Assembly: GCA_002422685.1 (NCBI GenBank)
Contig: DITC01000054.1
Span: 1-64,000 of the forward strand
DNA length: 64,000 nucleotides
Direction of reading: 5' to 3'
From: Thauera sp. UBA6194
GTDB taxonomy: Bacteria; Pseudomonadota; Gammaproteobacteria; Burkholderiales; Rhodocyclaceae
Of this stretch, positions 18,370-28,248 are shown piece after piece. Under the pieces are notes generated by a model, which saw only the letters and a program-made list of their open reading frames with translations, was not told where the DNA came from and did no database searches. A program made the translations under genes and the position numbers. Every line of letters starts with the position of its first letter. Within the stretch, counting starts at the first letter, position 1.

Positions 18370-20289
18370 ATGAAAGGCCTGCTCCGTGGCGTGCTCTATC
18401 TGCTCGCAGCCACCCTCCTCGCCCTCGTGGCGCTGGCCGCCTACCTGGCCTTCAGCTTCGACATCAACGATCACCGCGACCGCCTCGCATCCGAGATCCA
18501 GCGCCACACCGGTCGCGCCCTGAACATCGGCGGCGAGATCGGCCTGTCGATCTTTCCCTGGCTCGGGGTCGAAGCGCGCGATCTCAGCCTCGCCAATCTG
18601 CCCGAGTTCGGCGACGCGCCGCTCGCCCGCGTCGCGCAGCTCGAAGCGCGCGCACGCCTGCTGCCGATGCTGCGCGGCGAGCTCGAAATCGACCGCATCG
18701 TCGTAGACGGCCTCTTCGTCGAGCTCGTGCGCAAGGCCGACGGCAGCGCCAACTGGGCCAGCCCGCAGGCCGCGCCTGCGGACGCGCCACAGGCCCAAGC
18801 CACGGACGAGGACGGCCCGTCGGCCCCCGACCTGGGCGCGGCCGCGCTCGCGATCGGCACGCTCGAGCTACGCTCGGCGCGCATCAGCGTGACCGACCAC
18901 CAGGCCGGCACCCGCCACACCCTCGACGCGCTGCAGTTCACCAGCGCCGCGGTGCGTCCCGGCGCGCCGTTCCCGGTTGAGCTGGCGTTCCAGCTCGACA
19001 GCGGTGCCATCGGCGCAGACGCCGAGCGCACCGAACTCGCCGCGAAGCTGCGCACCCAAGCCACGTTCGACCCCGCAGCGCGCACGCTGACGCTGGCCGA
19101 GCTGCAGCTCGAGACCGGCCTGAAGGGCGCGGCCATCCCGGGCGGAGCCCTCGACGCCACGCTCACGGCGCTGGCCACGGTGGACCTCGAGCGCGGCAGC
19201 GCCGTGCTCGAGAACCTCAGCCTCGCGACCGGCGACACCCGCATCACCGGCCGCTTCGCGCTCACCGATCCGGCCGGCCCCGCGCTCGAGTTCGACCTGC
19301 ACGCCGACCGCCTCGATGTCGACCGCTACCTGCCTGCACAGAGTCCGAGCGCAGCGCCCACGCCCGGTGCGGCCGCCGCTGCCGGCGCGGCCAGTGGCGC
19401 CGCGGCAGCGCCGGATGCCGTAACAACGCTCGCGGCGAACGGCCGGCTGCGCATCGACAGCCTGAGCGCCGCCGGCCTGAAGCTCTCCGCGCTCGAGCTC
19501 ACCCTCAATGCCGACAAGGGCCTGGTGCGCCTCGACCCGCTGTCGGCCCAGCTCTATGGCGGGCAGTACCAGGGCAAGGTCGCCCTCGACGCCCGGCGCA
19601 CGCCGATGCGGCTCTCGCTCGACGACGCGCTGCAGGGCGTGCAAGTCGCTCCGCTGCTGCGCGAGCTCAGCGGCAGCGAGGCGCGCGTGAGCGGCCGGGC
19701 GGACGTGCGCGCACGCCTGCAAGCCAACGCGGGCAGCGCTGAGCAGCTCAAGCGCAGCCTCGCCGGACGCATCGAAGTGCGCGTCAATGACGGTGCAATC
19801 AAGGGCGTGAACATCGCCCAGATGATGCGCGAGGCCTCGGCGCGCCTGCGCGGTGAAACCGTGTCGAGCACCGGTCCGAACGAAACCGACTTCACCGAGC
19901 TGTCGGCGACCCTCAACGCCGCGCGCGGCGTGCTGCACAACGACGACCTCGCCATGCGCTCGCCGCTGCTGCGCATCGGCGGCGCCGGCAAGGCCAGCCT
20001 GGTCAGCGAAACCCTGGACTACGTGCTGCGCACCAGCGTGGTGGCCACGCTCGCCGGCCAGGGTGGCGAAGATCTCGACAACCTGCGCGGCGTCACCGTG
20101 CCGATCCGCGTCACCGGCCCCTTCGCTGCGCCGAAATTTGCGCTCGACATCGAGTCGCTGATCAAGGACAGCGTGCGCGACAAGGCACGCGAAAAGCTCG
20201 AGGAAAAACTGCGCGAGAAGCTGCCCGGCGGCGTGCAGGAACAGCTGCCCGACAAGCTGCGCGAAGGCCTCGGCAGATTCCTGCGCTGA
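18370..20289 (+). CDS. AsmA-family protein
   Basis: AsmA-like proteins are anchored in the inner membrane and span the periplasm; the larger members are thought to carry phospholipids to the outer membrane. The 639-residue protein has one N-terminal helix (about 5-27), the AsmA start pattern FDINDHRDRLASEIQRHTGRAL, an Ala/Pro-rich low-complexity insert at about 325-350, and a C-terminal AsmA domain with repeats of DLAMRSPLLRIGGAG. It ends in a charged helix of DK/RE-rich repeats. It starts 13 bases after hprK. Confidence 0.88.
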   Translation: MKGLLRGVLYLLAATLLALVALAAYLAFSFDINDHRDRLASEIQRHTGRALNIGGEIGLSIFPWLGVEARDLSLANLPEFGDAPLARVAQLEARARLLPMLRGELEIDRIVVDGLFVELVRKADGSANWASPQAAPADAPQAQATDEDGPSAPDLGAAALAIGTLELRSARISVTDHQAGTRHTLDALQFTSAAVRPGAPFPVELAFQLDSGAIGADAERTELAAKLRTQATFDPAARTLTLAELQLETGLKGAAIPGGALDATLTALATVDLERGSAVLENLSLATGDTRITGRFALTDPAGPALEFDLHADRLDVDRYLPAQSPSAAPTPGAAAAAGAASGAAAAPDAVTTLAANGRLRIDSLSAAGLKLSALELTLNADKGLVRLDPLSAQLYGGQYQGKVALDARRTPMRLSLDDALQGVQVAPLLRELSGSEARVSGRADVRARLQANAGSAEQLKRSLAGRIEVRVNDGAIKGVNIAQMMREASARLRGETVSSTGPNETDFTELSATLNAARGVLHNDDLAMRSPLLRIGGAGKASLVSETLDYVLRTSVVATLAGQGGEDLDNLRGVTVPIRVTGPFAAPKFALDIESLIKDSVRDKAREKLEEKLREKLPGGVQEQLPDKLREGLGRFLR

Positions 20290-20402
20290 ACGCGCCGACG
20301 AGGCCACTGCGCTCCCACGGCCGCGCCCCCTCGGCACGCACTTGCAGCCTGCCGAGGCCGGCTGTTACGCTCGACCGCTTTGCAGCAGTCCACTGGCACG
20401 CC

Positions 20403-21926
20403 ATGAACGCCCCCATCGACTACCTCGAACGCATCCTCAACGCGCAGGTGTACGACGTCGCCGTCGAGACCCCGCTCGACCTCGCCGCCAACCTGTCGGC
20501 ACGCACGCACAACCGTATCTTCCTCAAGCGCGAGGACATGCAGCCGGTGTTCAGCTTCAAGATCCGCGGCGCCTACAACAAGATGGCCAAGCTGTCGCCG
20601 CAGGCGCTCAAGCGCGGCGTGATCTGCGCCTCGGCCGGCAACCACGCCCAGGGCGTGGCGCTGTCGGCGGCCAAACTCGGCGTGCGCGCGGTGATCGTGA
20701 TGCCGAGCACCACGCCGCAAATCAAGATCGACGCGGTCAAGGCGCGCGGCGGCGAGATCGTCCTCGCCGGCGAGTCCTACTCCGACGCCTACGCGCACGC
20801 GCTCGAGCTCGAGAAGACCGAAAAGCTCACCTTCGTCCATCCCTTCGACGACCCCGACGTGATCGCTGGTCAGGGCACGGTGGGCATGGAGATCCTGCGC
20901 GCCCACCCGAAGCCGATCCACGCCGTGTTCTGCTGCGTCGGCGGCGGCGGCCTGATCGCCGGGCTGGCGGCCTACATCAAGCGCCTGCGCCCGGAGACGA
21001 AGATCATCGGTGTCGAGGCGGTGGATGCCGACGCGATGACGCAGTCGCTCGCCGCAGGCAAGCGCATCGCGCTCGAGCAGGTCGGCATCTTCGCCGACGG
21101 CGCCGCGGTCAAGGAGGTCGGCGTCGAGACCTTCCGCCTGTGCCAGCAGTATGTGGACGAGATGATCGTGGTCGACAACGACGCGATCTGCGCCGCGATC
21201 AAGGACGTGTTCGAGGACACGCGCTCGATCCTCGAGCCCGCCGGCGCGCTCGCCGTGGCCGGCGCCAAGGAATACGCCCGTCGCAACAAGCTGCGCGACA
21301 AGAACCTGGTGGCGGTGGCCTCGGGCGCGAACATGAACTTCGACCGCCTGCGCTTCGTTGCCGAGCGTGCCGAACTGGGCGAGCAGCGCGAAGCCGTGCT
21401 GGCGGTGACGATCCCCGAGAAGCCGGGCTCGTTCAAGAAGTTCATCAGCGTGCTCGGCAACCGCAACATCACCGAGTTCAACTACCGCTACGCCGACACC
21501 GAGCAGGCGCACATCTTCGTCGGCGTCACCGTGCACAACCGCAACGAGGTCGGCCGCCTGGTCGAGATGCTCGAACGCCACGAGCTACCCGCGCTCGACC
21601 TCACCGACGACGAGCTCGCCAAGACGCACGTGCGCTACATGGTGGGGGGGCGCGCGCCGCAGGCGGAAAACGAGGTCGTGTACCGCTTCGTGTTCCCCGA
21701 GCGCCCGGGTGCCCTGCTCAACTTCCTGTCGAACCTGCAGTCGGACTGGAACATCTCGCTGTTCCACTACCGCAACCATGGCTCGGACTTCGGCCGCGTG
21801 CTGGTGGGCATGCAGGTGCCGCCGCAGGACAAGGCGGCGTTCGAGGGCTTCCTTGAGCGCCTGGGCTACGACTACGTGGCCGAGAGCGGCAACCCCGCCT
21901 ACCGCATGTTCCTGTCGGGCAGCTGA
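20403..21926 (+). CDS. ilvA: Threonine deaminase (biosynthetic)
   Basis: IlvA converts threonine to 2-oxobutanoate and ammonia, the first step of isoleucine synthesis. The 507-residue protein has a PLP domain with Lys53 in SFKIRGAYNK and a glycine-rich GGGGLIAG phosphate loop, then two ACT-like regulatory domains (about 335-505), as expected for the isoleucine-inhibited form. Its last 28 bases overlap the end of the converging 5-formyl-THF cyclo-ligase gene. Confidence 0.96.
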   Translation: MNAPIDYLERILNAQVYDVAVETPLDLAANLSARTHNRIFLKREDMQPVFSFKIRGAYNKMAKLSPQALKRGVICASAGNHAQGVALSAAKLGVRAVIVMPSTTPQIKIDAVKARGGEIVLAGESYSDAYAHALELEKTEKLTFVHPFDDPDVIAGQGTVGMEILRAHPKPIHAVFCCVGGGGLIAGLAAYIKRLRPETKIIGVEAVDADAMTQSLAAGKRIALEQVGIFADGAAVKEVGVETFRLCQQYVDEMIVVDNDAICAAIKDVFEDTRSILEPAGALAVAGAKEYARRNKLRDKNLVAVASGANMNFDRLRFVAERAELGEQREAVLAVTIPEKPGSFKKFISVLGNRNITEFNYRYADTEQAHIFVGVTVHNRNEVGRLVEMLERHELPALDLTDDELAKTHVRYMVGGRAPQAENEVVYRFVFPERPGALLNFLSNLQSDWNISLFHYRNHGSDFGRVLVGMQVPPQDKAAFEGFLERLGYDYVAESGNPAYRMFLSGS

Positions 21927-22546
21927 GCGTGAGCGCGGGGCCGGGCTCGGGCGGCGCCCGCCTCGGTCACCAGCCACTGCATCGGCTGGTCATGCGTCTG
22001 CGGATGCGTGTCCGGCACGCGCCCGGCCTCGAAGCCCACGCCGACCGCGATGGTCTGCATGCCGGCCAGCGTGCGGTCGAAATAGCCGCCGCCGTAACCG
22101 ATGCGGTAGCCATGATCGTCGAAGGCGTTGAGCGGGATCAGCAGCACCTCGGGCACCAGCTCCGCCCCGTCCACCGGGTGAGGAATGCCGTGGCGATCGA
22201 GCGGCATCGGCACGCCGGGCGTCCACGCACGAAACACCATCGGCGCGTGGCGCTCGAGGACGATCGGCAAGGCCGCGACCCGACCGACCTGCGCGCCGAG
22301 CCAGCGCTGCACCCATTCGCGCAGATCGGGTTCGGCGCGGTAAGGCCAGCAAAAGCCGAGCGTTCGAGGCTGCAGCTCGTCCATCAAGACATCGAGATGC
22401 GCACCGATGCGCGCGCTCAGCACGGCGCGGCGCTCCGCAGGCATCGCCTGGCGGTGCTTGAGCGCCTGCTCGCGCAAGCGCTGACGCTTCGTAGCGTCAT
22501 CGGTTTGTTGCCGTCGAAGGGAATCAGGCGCGTGTTCGGTTGTCAT
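21899..22546 (-). CDS. 5-formyltetrahydrofolate cyclo-ligase
   Basis: This enzyme uses ATP to turn 5-formyl-THF into methenyl-THF. The protein has a basic N-terminal helix, substrate residues around FCWPYRAEPDLR, and the conserved GYGGGYFDRTL loop. From the ATG at 22546 it is 215 residues (a further in-frame start lies 9 bases upstream). In other bacteria the gene is known as ygfA or fau. The C-terminal tail overlaps the end of ilvA on the opposite strand by 28 bases. It diverges from slt. Confidence 0.9.
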   Translation of the reverse strand: MTTEHAPDSLRRQQTDDATKRQRLREQALKHRQAMPAERRAVLSARIGAHLDVLMDELQPRTLGFCWPYRAEPDLREWVQRWLGAQVGRVAALPIVLERHAPMVFRAWTPGVPMPLDRHGIPHPVDGAELVPEVLLIPLNAFDDHGYRIGYGGGYFDRTLAGMQTIAVGVGFEAGRVPDTHPQTHDQPMQWLVTEAGAARARPRAHAQLPDRNMR

Positions 22547-22581
22547 GCAGAGCACCGGAAATTGAAGAATCGCAAAGGATC

Positions 22582-24522
22582 ATGAAGAGAGCACTCACCA
22601 CCACGCTGTTCGCCGCAAGCCTGCTCGGCAGCGCATTCGCGTCAGATCAGGCCGTATTGCCGAGCGGTGACGACCGTATCGTCGCCGCTCGCGAAGCCTT
22701 GCGCAAGGGCGAGCACGCGCTGCTCGAGCAGCTGGCCAGCGTGCGCGAACCCCACCTGCTGGCGGTCTATCCGCACTACTGGCAACTGATGGGCGCGCTC
22801 GCCCGTCCCGAGCCCGCTCCCACCGCCGAACTCGACCGCTTTCTCGCCCAGGAGGCCGGCAGCGTGCTTGCCGAACGCCTGCGCGCGGCCTGGCTGCAGC
22901 GCCTGGCGAAGGACGGCGACTGGGCGGGCTTTCTGCAGCGCTACCCCGCGCTCCTGAACCCCGGCGACGCACTGCGCTGCAATGCCTGGACCGCGCGCCT
23001 GCTGAGCGGCGACGCCAGCGTACATGCAGACGTCGCCCGGCAGTGGGACGAAGACTTCACGGCCGACGACGCCTGCGACCTGGCGCTGCGCAGCGCCGTC
23101 GAGCGCGGCGCGGTGGACGCCGAGCAGGCGTGGTGGCGCATCCGGCGCCAGATCGACTCGCGCAGCCCGCAGGCGGTGTTCAGGAGCCTCACCCTGCTCC
23201 CCCCCGGCGAGGCGCCGTCCCATGCCGAGCTCGACCAGGCAATCCGCTCGCCCGCGCCCTGGCTGGATCGCCTGGAGCCCAACTTCGCCGTGACTCGCGC
23301 CGGCCGCGAGCTCGCGCTGGCGGCGCTGGTGCGGCTGGCGCGCGAGGACATCCCGGCCGCACGTGTCCGCCTGTTGCGCATCCAGGATCGCCTGCAGGCC
23401 ACGGAGCGCAACTACATCAACCTGGTCATGGGCCTGCACGCCGCACAAAGCCGCCTGCCCGAAGCGGTCGATCTGTTCGCCGCCGCCGGCGACGTCCGGA
23501 CCACGCCCGAGCAGCGCGCCTGGCGGGTGCGCGCCGCCCTGCGCGTGCAGGACTGGCGCAAGGTGCGCAGCGCGATCGAGGCCCTGCCCGCCGCGGAGCG
23601 CGAACGCTCCGAGTGGGTCTATTGGCTGGGCCGCGCGCTCGACGCCACAGGCGCACGCAAGGCCGCCGAAACCCTTTACCAGCGCATTGCCGGCGAGCCC
23701 GACTTCTACGGCATGCTCGCCGCCGAAGAGCTGGGACAGCGCTTCATGCCGCCGCCCGCGAGCCCTCCGCTCGCACGCGCCGCGCTCGAGGCCGCCGAGC
23801 GCGACCCCGGCCTGCAGCGCGCACTCGCGCTCTACCGGCTCGAACTGCGCACCGAGGCCGTGCGCGAGTGGATCTGGGCCGTGCGCGACCGCGACGAGGC
23901 CTTCCGTCTGGGCGCCGCGCACCTGGCGCTGCGCAACGAACTCTACGACCGCGCCATCAACACCGCCGAGCTCGCCAACCCGCGCAGCTACTTCGAGCTG
24001 CGCTTCCTCACCCCCTATCGCGACCTGGTCGAGCCCCAGGTGCGTGCTCAGGGCCTCGATCTCGCCTGGGTCTACGGCCTGATGCGCCAGGAGAGCCGCT
24101 TCATCGCCCCGGCGCGCTCGAGCGCCGGCGCCCAGGGCCTGATGCAGGTGATGCCCGCCACGGGGAGATGGGTAGCCAACAAGATCGGCTTCCCGGGCTA
24201 CCATCCGCGCCTGCTCAACGACCCCGACACCAACGTGCTGCTCGGCACGAGCTACATGCGTCTGATCATGGAGGGTCTGGATGACCACCCGGTGCTCGCC
24301 AGCGCCGGCTACAACGCAGGCCCCGGACGCGCGCGCCACTGGCGCAGCCCGGAGGCGCTCGAAGGCGCGATCTATGCCGAGACCATTCCCTTCGACGAAA
24401 CGCGCAATTACGTGAAAAAGGTGCTGGCAAACGCAGTGATCTACGCCGCAATGATGGAAAAGCGGCCACAATCGCTCAAGGCGCAGCTCGGAACCATCGC
24501 AGCTGCGCCCGTCAGCGAGTAA
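22582..24522 (+). CDS. slt: Soluble lytic murein transglycosylase
   Basis: Slt cleaves peptidoglycan glycan strands, forming anhydro-muropeptides, in the periplasm. The 646-residue protein has a signal peptide (start MKRALTTTLFAASLLGSAFA), a long alpha-superhelical U/L region, and a C-terminal lysozyme-like domain with the catalytic Glu near residue 505 in MRQESRF, then SSAGAQGLMQVMP and the AGYNAGPGR motif. The start at 22582 is chosen because the signal peptide begins there. Confidence 0.93.
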   Translation: MKRALTTTLFAASLLGSAFASDQAVLPSGDDRIVAAREALRKGEHALLEQLASVREPHLLAVYPHYWQLMGALARPEPAPTAELDRFLAQEAGSVLAERLRAAWLQRLAKDGDWAGFLQRYPALLNPGDALRCNAWTARLLSGDASVHADVARQWDEDFTADDACDLALRSAVERGAVDAEQAWWRIRRQIDSRSPQAVFRSLTLLPPGEAPSHAELDQAIRSPAPWLDRLEPNFAVTRAGRELALAALVRLAREDIPAARVRLLRIQDRLQATERNYINLVMGLHAAQSRLPEAVDLFAAAGDVRTTPEQRAWRVRAALRVQDWRKVRSAIEALPAAERERSEWVYWLGRALDATGARKAAETLYQRIAGEPDFYGMLAAEELGQRFMPPPASPPLARAALEAAERDPGLQRALALYRLELRTEAVREWIWAVRDRDEAFRLGAAHLALRNELYDRAINTAELANPRSYFELRFLTPYRDLVEPQVRAQGLDLAWVYGLMRQESRFIAPARSSAGAQGLMQVMPATGRWVANKIGFPGYHPRLLNDPDTNVLLGTSYMRLIMEGLDDHPVLASAGYNAGPGRARHWRSPEALEGAIYAETIPFDETRNYVKKVLANAVIYAAMMEKRPQSLKAQLGTIAAAPVSE

Positions 24523-24552
24523 GCTGCGCCCCTGTGTGATTTTCACGCCCGC

Positions 24553-25536
24553 ATGACAAACCATCCGAGTCGAACAATGAATCCGAAACGCGTCGTCATC
24601 ATCGGCGGCTCCGGCTTTATCGGCAGCGCCGTCGCCAACCGCCTGTGCGAAGCAGGCGTCAAGGTCGTCATCCCCACCCGTCGCCGCAGCCGCGCAGCGC
24701 ATGTGCTGCTGCTGCCCAACGCCGAAGTCGTCGAAGCCGACGTGCATGACCCGGCCACCCTCGCCAGCCTGATCGCCGGCGCAGACGCCGTGGTCAATAC
24801 GGTCGGCGTCCTGCACTCGCGCCCGGGTACGCCCTTCGGGCCGGACTTCGCCCGCGCCCACGTCGAGCTGCCGCAAAAGATCGTGCTCGCCTGCCGCCAG
24901 GCCCGCGTGCCGCGGCTGGTGCACATCAGCGCGCTCGGCGCCGACGCCAGCGGCCCCTCCGAATACCAGCGCTCCAAGGCCGCAGGCGAGACCGCCGTGC
25001 GTGCCGCCAGCCCGGAAACCGACTGGACCATCCTGCGCCCCTCGGTGGTGTTCGGCCGCGGCGACAGCTTCCTGAACCTGTTCGCCGGCCTGGTGCGCGT
25101 CTTCCCGGTGATCCCGCTCGCGGGCGCCGACGTGCGCTTCCAGCCGGTGTACGTCGAGGACGTGGCCGAGGCCGTGTGGCAGAGCCTGATCCGCCCCGAC
25201 GCCGCGCGCCAGACCTTCGACCTCGCCGGCCCCACCGTCTACACGCTGCGCCAGCTCGTCGAATACGTCTCCGAGCTCGCGGTCGGCAAGCGCCGCAAGG
25301 TGGTCGGCCTGCCCGAAAACCTCGCCATGATGCAGGCCCGGCTGATGGAATTCGCCCCTCAGCCGCTGATGAGCCGCGACAACGTGCGCTCGATGCGGGT
25401 GGACAACGTCACCCACGGCAGCCCGCTGCCTTACGCGCTGACCCCCACCGCACTCGAATCCGTCGCGCCCGCCTGGCTCGGCGCAGCCGGGCCGCGCGAC
25501 TTCTATTACCCCTTCCGCCGCAGCGCGCGGCGCTGA
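24553..25536 (+). CDS. NAD(P)-binding epimerase-like protein (complex I NDUFA9 type)
   Basis: An atypical short-chain dehydrogenase of 327 residues (319 if the ATG at 24577 is used). The N terminus has the nucleotide-binding pattern VVIIGGSGFIGSAVANRL. The catalytic YxxxK is read as YQRSK, and the rest resembles the NDUFA9-like group related to a complex I accessory subunit. In bacteria its substrate is unknown. It is followed by the GST and cca genes at short spacing. Confidence 0.8.
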   Translation: MTNHPSRTMNPKRVVIIGGSGFIGSAVANRLCEAGVKVVIPTRRRSRAAHVLLLPNAEVVEADVHDPATLASLIAGADAVVNTVGVLHSRPGTPFGPDFARAHVELPQKIVLACRQARVPRLVHISALGADASGPSEYQRSKAAGETAVRAASPETDWTILRPSVVFGRGDSFLNLFAGLVRVFPVIPLAGADVRFQPVYVEDVAEAVWQSLIRPDAARQTFDLAGPTVYTLRQLVEYVSELAVGKRRKVVGLPENLAMMQARLMEFAPQPLMSRDNVRSMRVDNVTHGSPLPYALTPTALESVAPAWLGAAGPRDFYYPFRRSARR

Positions 25537-25566
25537 TCGACCTTTACCAGCCCACCGGAGTACACG

Positions 25567-26211
25567 ATGAAACTCATCATCGGCAACAAGAACTACTCGT
25601 CCTGGTCCCTGCGTGCCTGGCTGGCGGCACGCGAGGGCGGCTTCACCTTCGAAGAAATCCGCATCCCGCTGTTCATCCCCGGCAGCCGCGAGCGCATCCT
25701 GTCGCACTCGCCCTCGGGCAAGGTGCCCTGCCTCATCGACCACGGCTTCACGGTGTGGGACTCGCTGGCGATCGGCGAATACCTCGCCGAAAAGCAGCCC
25801 GCGCTGCTGCCGTCCGACCCCGGTGCACGCGCGATCGCGCGCGCGGTGACCGCCGAGATGCACGCCGGCTTCCACAACCTGCGTAGCCGCATGCCGATGA
25901 ACGTGCGCAAGGACTACGCCGGCTTCGGCCACAGCCCCGAGGTGGACGCCGACATCGCGCGCATCGTCGCGATCTGGAACGACTGCCGTGCGCGCTTCGG
26001 CAGCGAGGGCCCCTACCTGTTCGGCAGTTTCAGCCTGGCCGACGCGGCGTTCGCCCCGGTGGCGTTCCGCTTCCAGACCTACGGCGTCAAGCCCGAAGGG
26101 GCGGCCGGCGAATACCTCACCACCCTGCTCGCCAACCCGCACATGCAGGAGTGGGCTGCCGCAGCGCGCGCCGAGACCGAATCCATCGCGGAAGAGGATC
26201 TCTACGGCTGA
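25567..26211 (+). CDS. Glutathione S-transferase family protein
   Basis: A 214-residue two-domain GST: a thioredoxin-like N-terminal domain beginning KLIIGNKNYSSWSLRAW, with the serine/tryptophan stretch typical of the YfcF-like group, the cis-proline GKVPCLID, and an all-helical C-terminal domain. Such proteins use glutathione for conjugation or peroxide reduction. Its stop overlaps the cca start (TGATG). Confidence 0.87.
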   Translation: MKLIIGNKNYSSWSLRAWLAAREGGFTFEEIRIPLFIPGSRERILSHSPSGKVPCLIDHGFTVWDSLAIGEYLAEKQPALLPSDPGARAIARAVTAEMHAGFHNLRSRMPMNVRKDYAGFGHSPEVDADIARIVAIWNDCRARFGSEGPYLFGSFSLADAAFAPVAFRFQTYGVKPEGAAGEYLTTLLANPHMQEWAAAARAETESIAEEDLYG

Positions 26212-27431
26212 TGCAGGCCTACGTCGTCGGCGGGGCGGTGCGTGACGCCCTGCTCGGGCTGCCGGTCAAGGACCGCGACTGGGTCGTGGTCGGCAGCACC
26301 CCCGAAGAAATGCTCGCGCGCGGCTTTCGTCCAGTCGGACGTGACTTCCCGGTCTTTCTGCATCCGCACACCAGCGAGGAATACGCGCTCGCGCGCACCG
26401 AGCGCAAGTCGGGGCGCGGCTACACCGGCTTCGTCTGCCACGCCTCGCCCGAGGTCACGCTCGAAGAAGACCTGCTGCGCCGCGACCTCACCATCAACGC
26501 GATCGCGCGCACCGAAGACGGCACCCTGATCGACCCTTACGGCGGCCAGCGCGACCTCGCCGCGCGCCTGTTCCGCCACGTCTCCCCCGCCTTCGCCGAA
26601 GACCCGCTGCGCATCCTGCGCGTGGCGCGCTTCGCCGCGCGCTTCACCGACTTCACCGTGGCGCCCGAGACCCTGGCGCTGATGCAGCAGATGGTGGGCG
26701 CAGGCGAGGTCGACCACCTGGTCGCCGAGCGCGTGTGGCAGGAGTTCGCGCGCGGACTGATGGAGGCGCGCCCCGCGCGCATGATCCGCGTGCTGCGCGA
26801 CTGCGGCGCGCTCGCCGTCATCCTCCCCGAACTGGACCGCCTGTTCGGCATTCCCCAGCCGGAGAAATACCATCCCGAGATCGACACCGGCGAACACGTG
26901 CTGATGGTCGTCGACGCCGCCGCCGCGAGCGCGCAGCCGCTGGCGGTGCGCTGGGCCTGCCTGCTGCACGACCTCGGCAAGGGCGACACGCCGGCGCACG
27001 TGCTGCCCCACCACTACGGCCACGAAGCGGCGAGCGCGCGCCGCGCACGCGCCGTGTCCGAGCGCCTGAAGGCGCCGACCGAGTGCCGCGACCTGGCCGA
27101 GATGGTGGCGCGCGAGCACGGCATCCTCGCCCGCGCCGAAGCGCTGCGCCCCGAAACCATGGTGAAGCTGATCGAGCGCTGCGACGGCCTGCGCCGTCCC
27201 GAGCGCTTCGAGCTCATGCTCCAGGCCGCCGCCTGCGACCATGCCGGCCGCGGCGGACAAACTCACGGCGACTGGCGACCTTTGTCACACTGGCGCGCCG
27301 CCCTGGCCGCCGTCCGCGCCATCGACGCCGCTACAATTGCACGCAGCTGCAGTGACAAGAAGCACATTCCGGACGCCCTGCATGCCGCACGCGTGGCCGC
27401 AGTGAAAGCACGGAACAAGGACCCGAAATGA
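26211..27431 (+). CDS. cca: CCA-adding tRNA nucleotidyltransferase
   Basis: Cca adds or repairs the 3' CCA end of tRNAs without a template. The 406-residue protein has the nucleotidyltransferase start MQAYVVGGAVRDALLG, a DRDWVVVG metal site, the RRDLTINAIA motif, and a C-terminal HD domain (LLHDLGKG) with the phosphatase activity common in gammaproteobacterial and betaproteobacterial Cca. The start at 26211 matches the family; a longer upstream frame is in shadow of the GST gene. Confidence 0.95.
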   Translation: MQAYVVGGAVRDALLGLPVKDRDWVVVGSTPEEMLARGFRPVGRDFPVFLHPHTSEEYALARTERKSGRGYTGFVCHASPEVTLEEDLLRRDLTINAIARTEDGTLIDPYGGQRDLAARLFRHVSPAFAEDPLRILRVARFAARFTDFTVAPETLALMQQMVGAGEVDHLVAERVWQEFARGLMEARPARMIRVLRDCGALAVILPELDRLFGIPQPEKYHPEIDTGEHVLMVVDAAAASAQPLAVRWACLLHDLGKGDTPAHVLPHHYGHEAASARRARAVSERLKAPTECRDLAEMVAREHGILARAEALRPETMVKLIERCDGLRRPERFELMLQAAACDHAGRGGQTHGDWRPLSHWRAALAAVRAIDAATIARSCSDKKHIPDALHAARVAAVKARNKDPK

Positions 27432-28231
27432 ACAACACCCGCTTCGGCGAGCTCGAGGTGCTGTGTCACGCACCCGAACAGCCGGCCCACGAACACCCGC
27501 TGCTCTTCATCCACGGCGCCTACGTTTCGGCCTGGTGCTGGGAAGAACACTTCCAGCCCTGGTTCGCCCGTCAGGGCTGGACCACCTACGCGGTCTCGCT
27601 CTCCGGTCACGGCAGGAGCCGCAACCGCGCGCACCTCGACACCTACTCGATCGACGACTACGTGCGTGACGTCGCCGAGGTCGCCGCCAAGCTGCCGGCC
27701 CCGCCGGTGCTGATCGGCCACTCCATGGGCGGTCTGGTGGTGCAAAAATACCTGGAACGTCACGACGCCCCGGCCGTGGTGCTGATGTCCTCGGTGCCGC
27801 CGCAAGGCCTGATGGGCTCGGCCATGGGCCTGATGTTCAAGCGCCCGAGCCTGCTCAGCGACCTCAACCGCATCATGGCCGGCGACGATGTCGACATCGA
27901 CAGCCTGCGCGAGGCGCTCTTCCATCAGCCCGTGGATGCGGACGCCCTGCAGCGCTACTACCGGCTCAGCCAGCCCGAGTCGCATCGCGCGATCTGGGAC
28001 ATGTCGCTCTTCAACCTCCCCCAGCCCGGCCGCATGCACCGCCCGCCGATGCTCGTGCTCGGCGCCCGGCACGACGCCCTGATCCCGCCCGACCAGGTGC
28101 ACATGACCGCGCTGACCTACGGCGAGCAGGCGGAGATCTTCCCCAATGTCGGCCACGGCATGATGCTCGAGCACGACTGGGAGCTGATCGCGATGCGCAT
28201 CGACGCATGGCTGAAAGAGCGCAGGCTCTGA
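27428..28231 (+). CDS. Alpha/beta hydrolase
   Basis: A 267-residue single-domain hydrolase with the nucleophile elbow GHSMGG (Ser99), an acid candidate in LGARHDALIP and the catalytic histidine in NVGHGMMLEHDW, so the triad is intact. An oxyanion-type HGAYVSAWCW motif lies near residue 30. There is no signal peptide. The substrate is unknown. Its start overlaps the cca stop by 4 bases (ATGA). Confidence 0.86.
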   Translation: MNNTRFGELEVLCHAPEQPAHEHPLLFIHGAYVSAWCWEEHFQPWFARQGWTTYAVSLSGHGRSRNRAHLDTYSIDDYVRDVAEVAAKLPAPPVLIGHSMGGLVVQKYLERHDAPAVVLMSSVPPQGLMGSAMGLMFKRPSLLSDLNRIMAGDDVDIDSLREALFHQPVDADALQRYYRLSQPESHRAIWDMSLFNLPQPGRMHRPPMLVLGARHDALIPPDQVHMTALTYGEQAEIFPNVGHGMMLEHDWELIAMRIDAWLKERRL

Positions 28232-28232
28232 G

Positions 28233-28248
28233 GGCTGCGCGCGCAGCC
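28233..28248. other. 16-bp perfect palindrome between converging genes
   Basis: GGCTGCGC followed by GCGCAGCC sits between the ends of the hydrolase and MidA-like genes. It could extrude as a hairpin and act as a weak two-way terminator, but it has no loop and no T runs. Confidence 0.3.

Noticed and set aside
24536..24552. CRP-like palindrome GTGATTTTCAC
   Set aside because: The two half sites are only three bases apart, whereas CRP needs six.
22642..26142. Minus-strand open frame of about 1166 codons
   Set aside because: It runs across slt, the epimerase-like gene and the GST on the other strand, has no domain pattern, and has the composition of a shadow frame.
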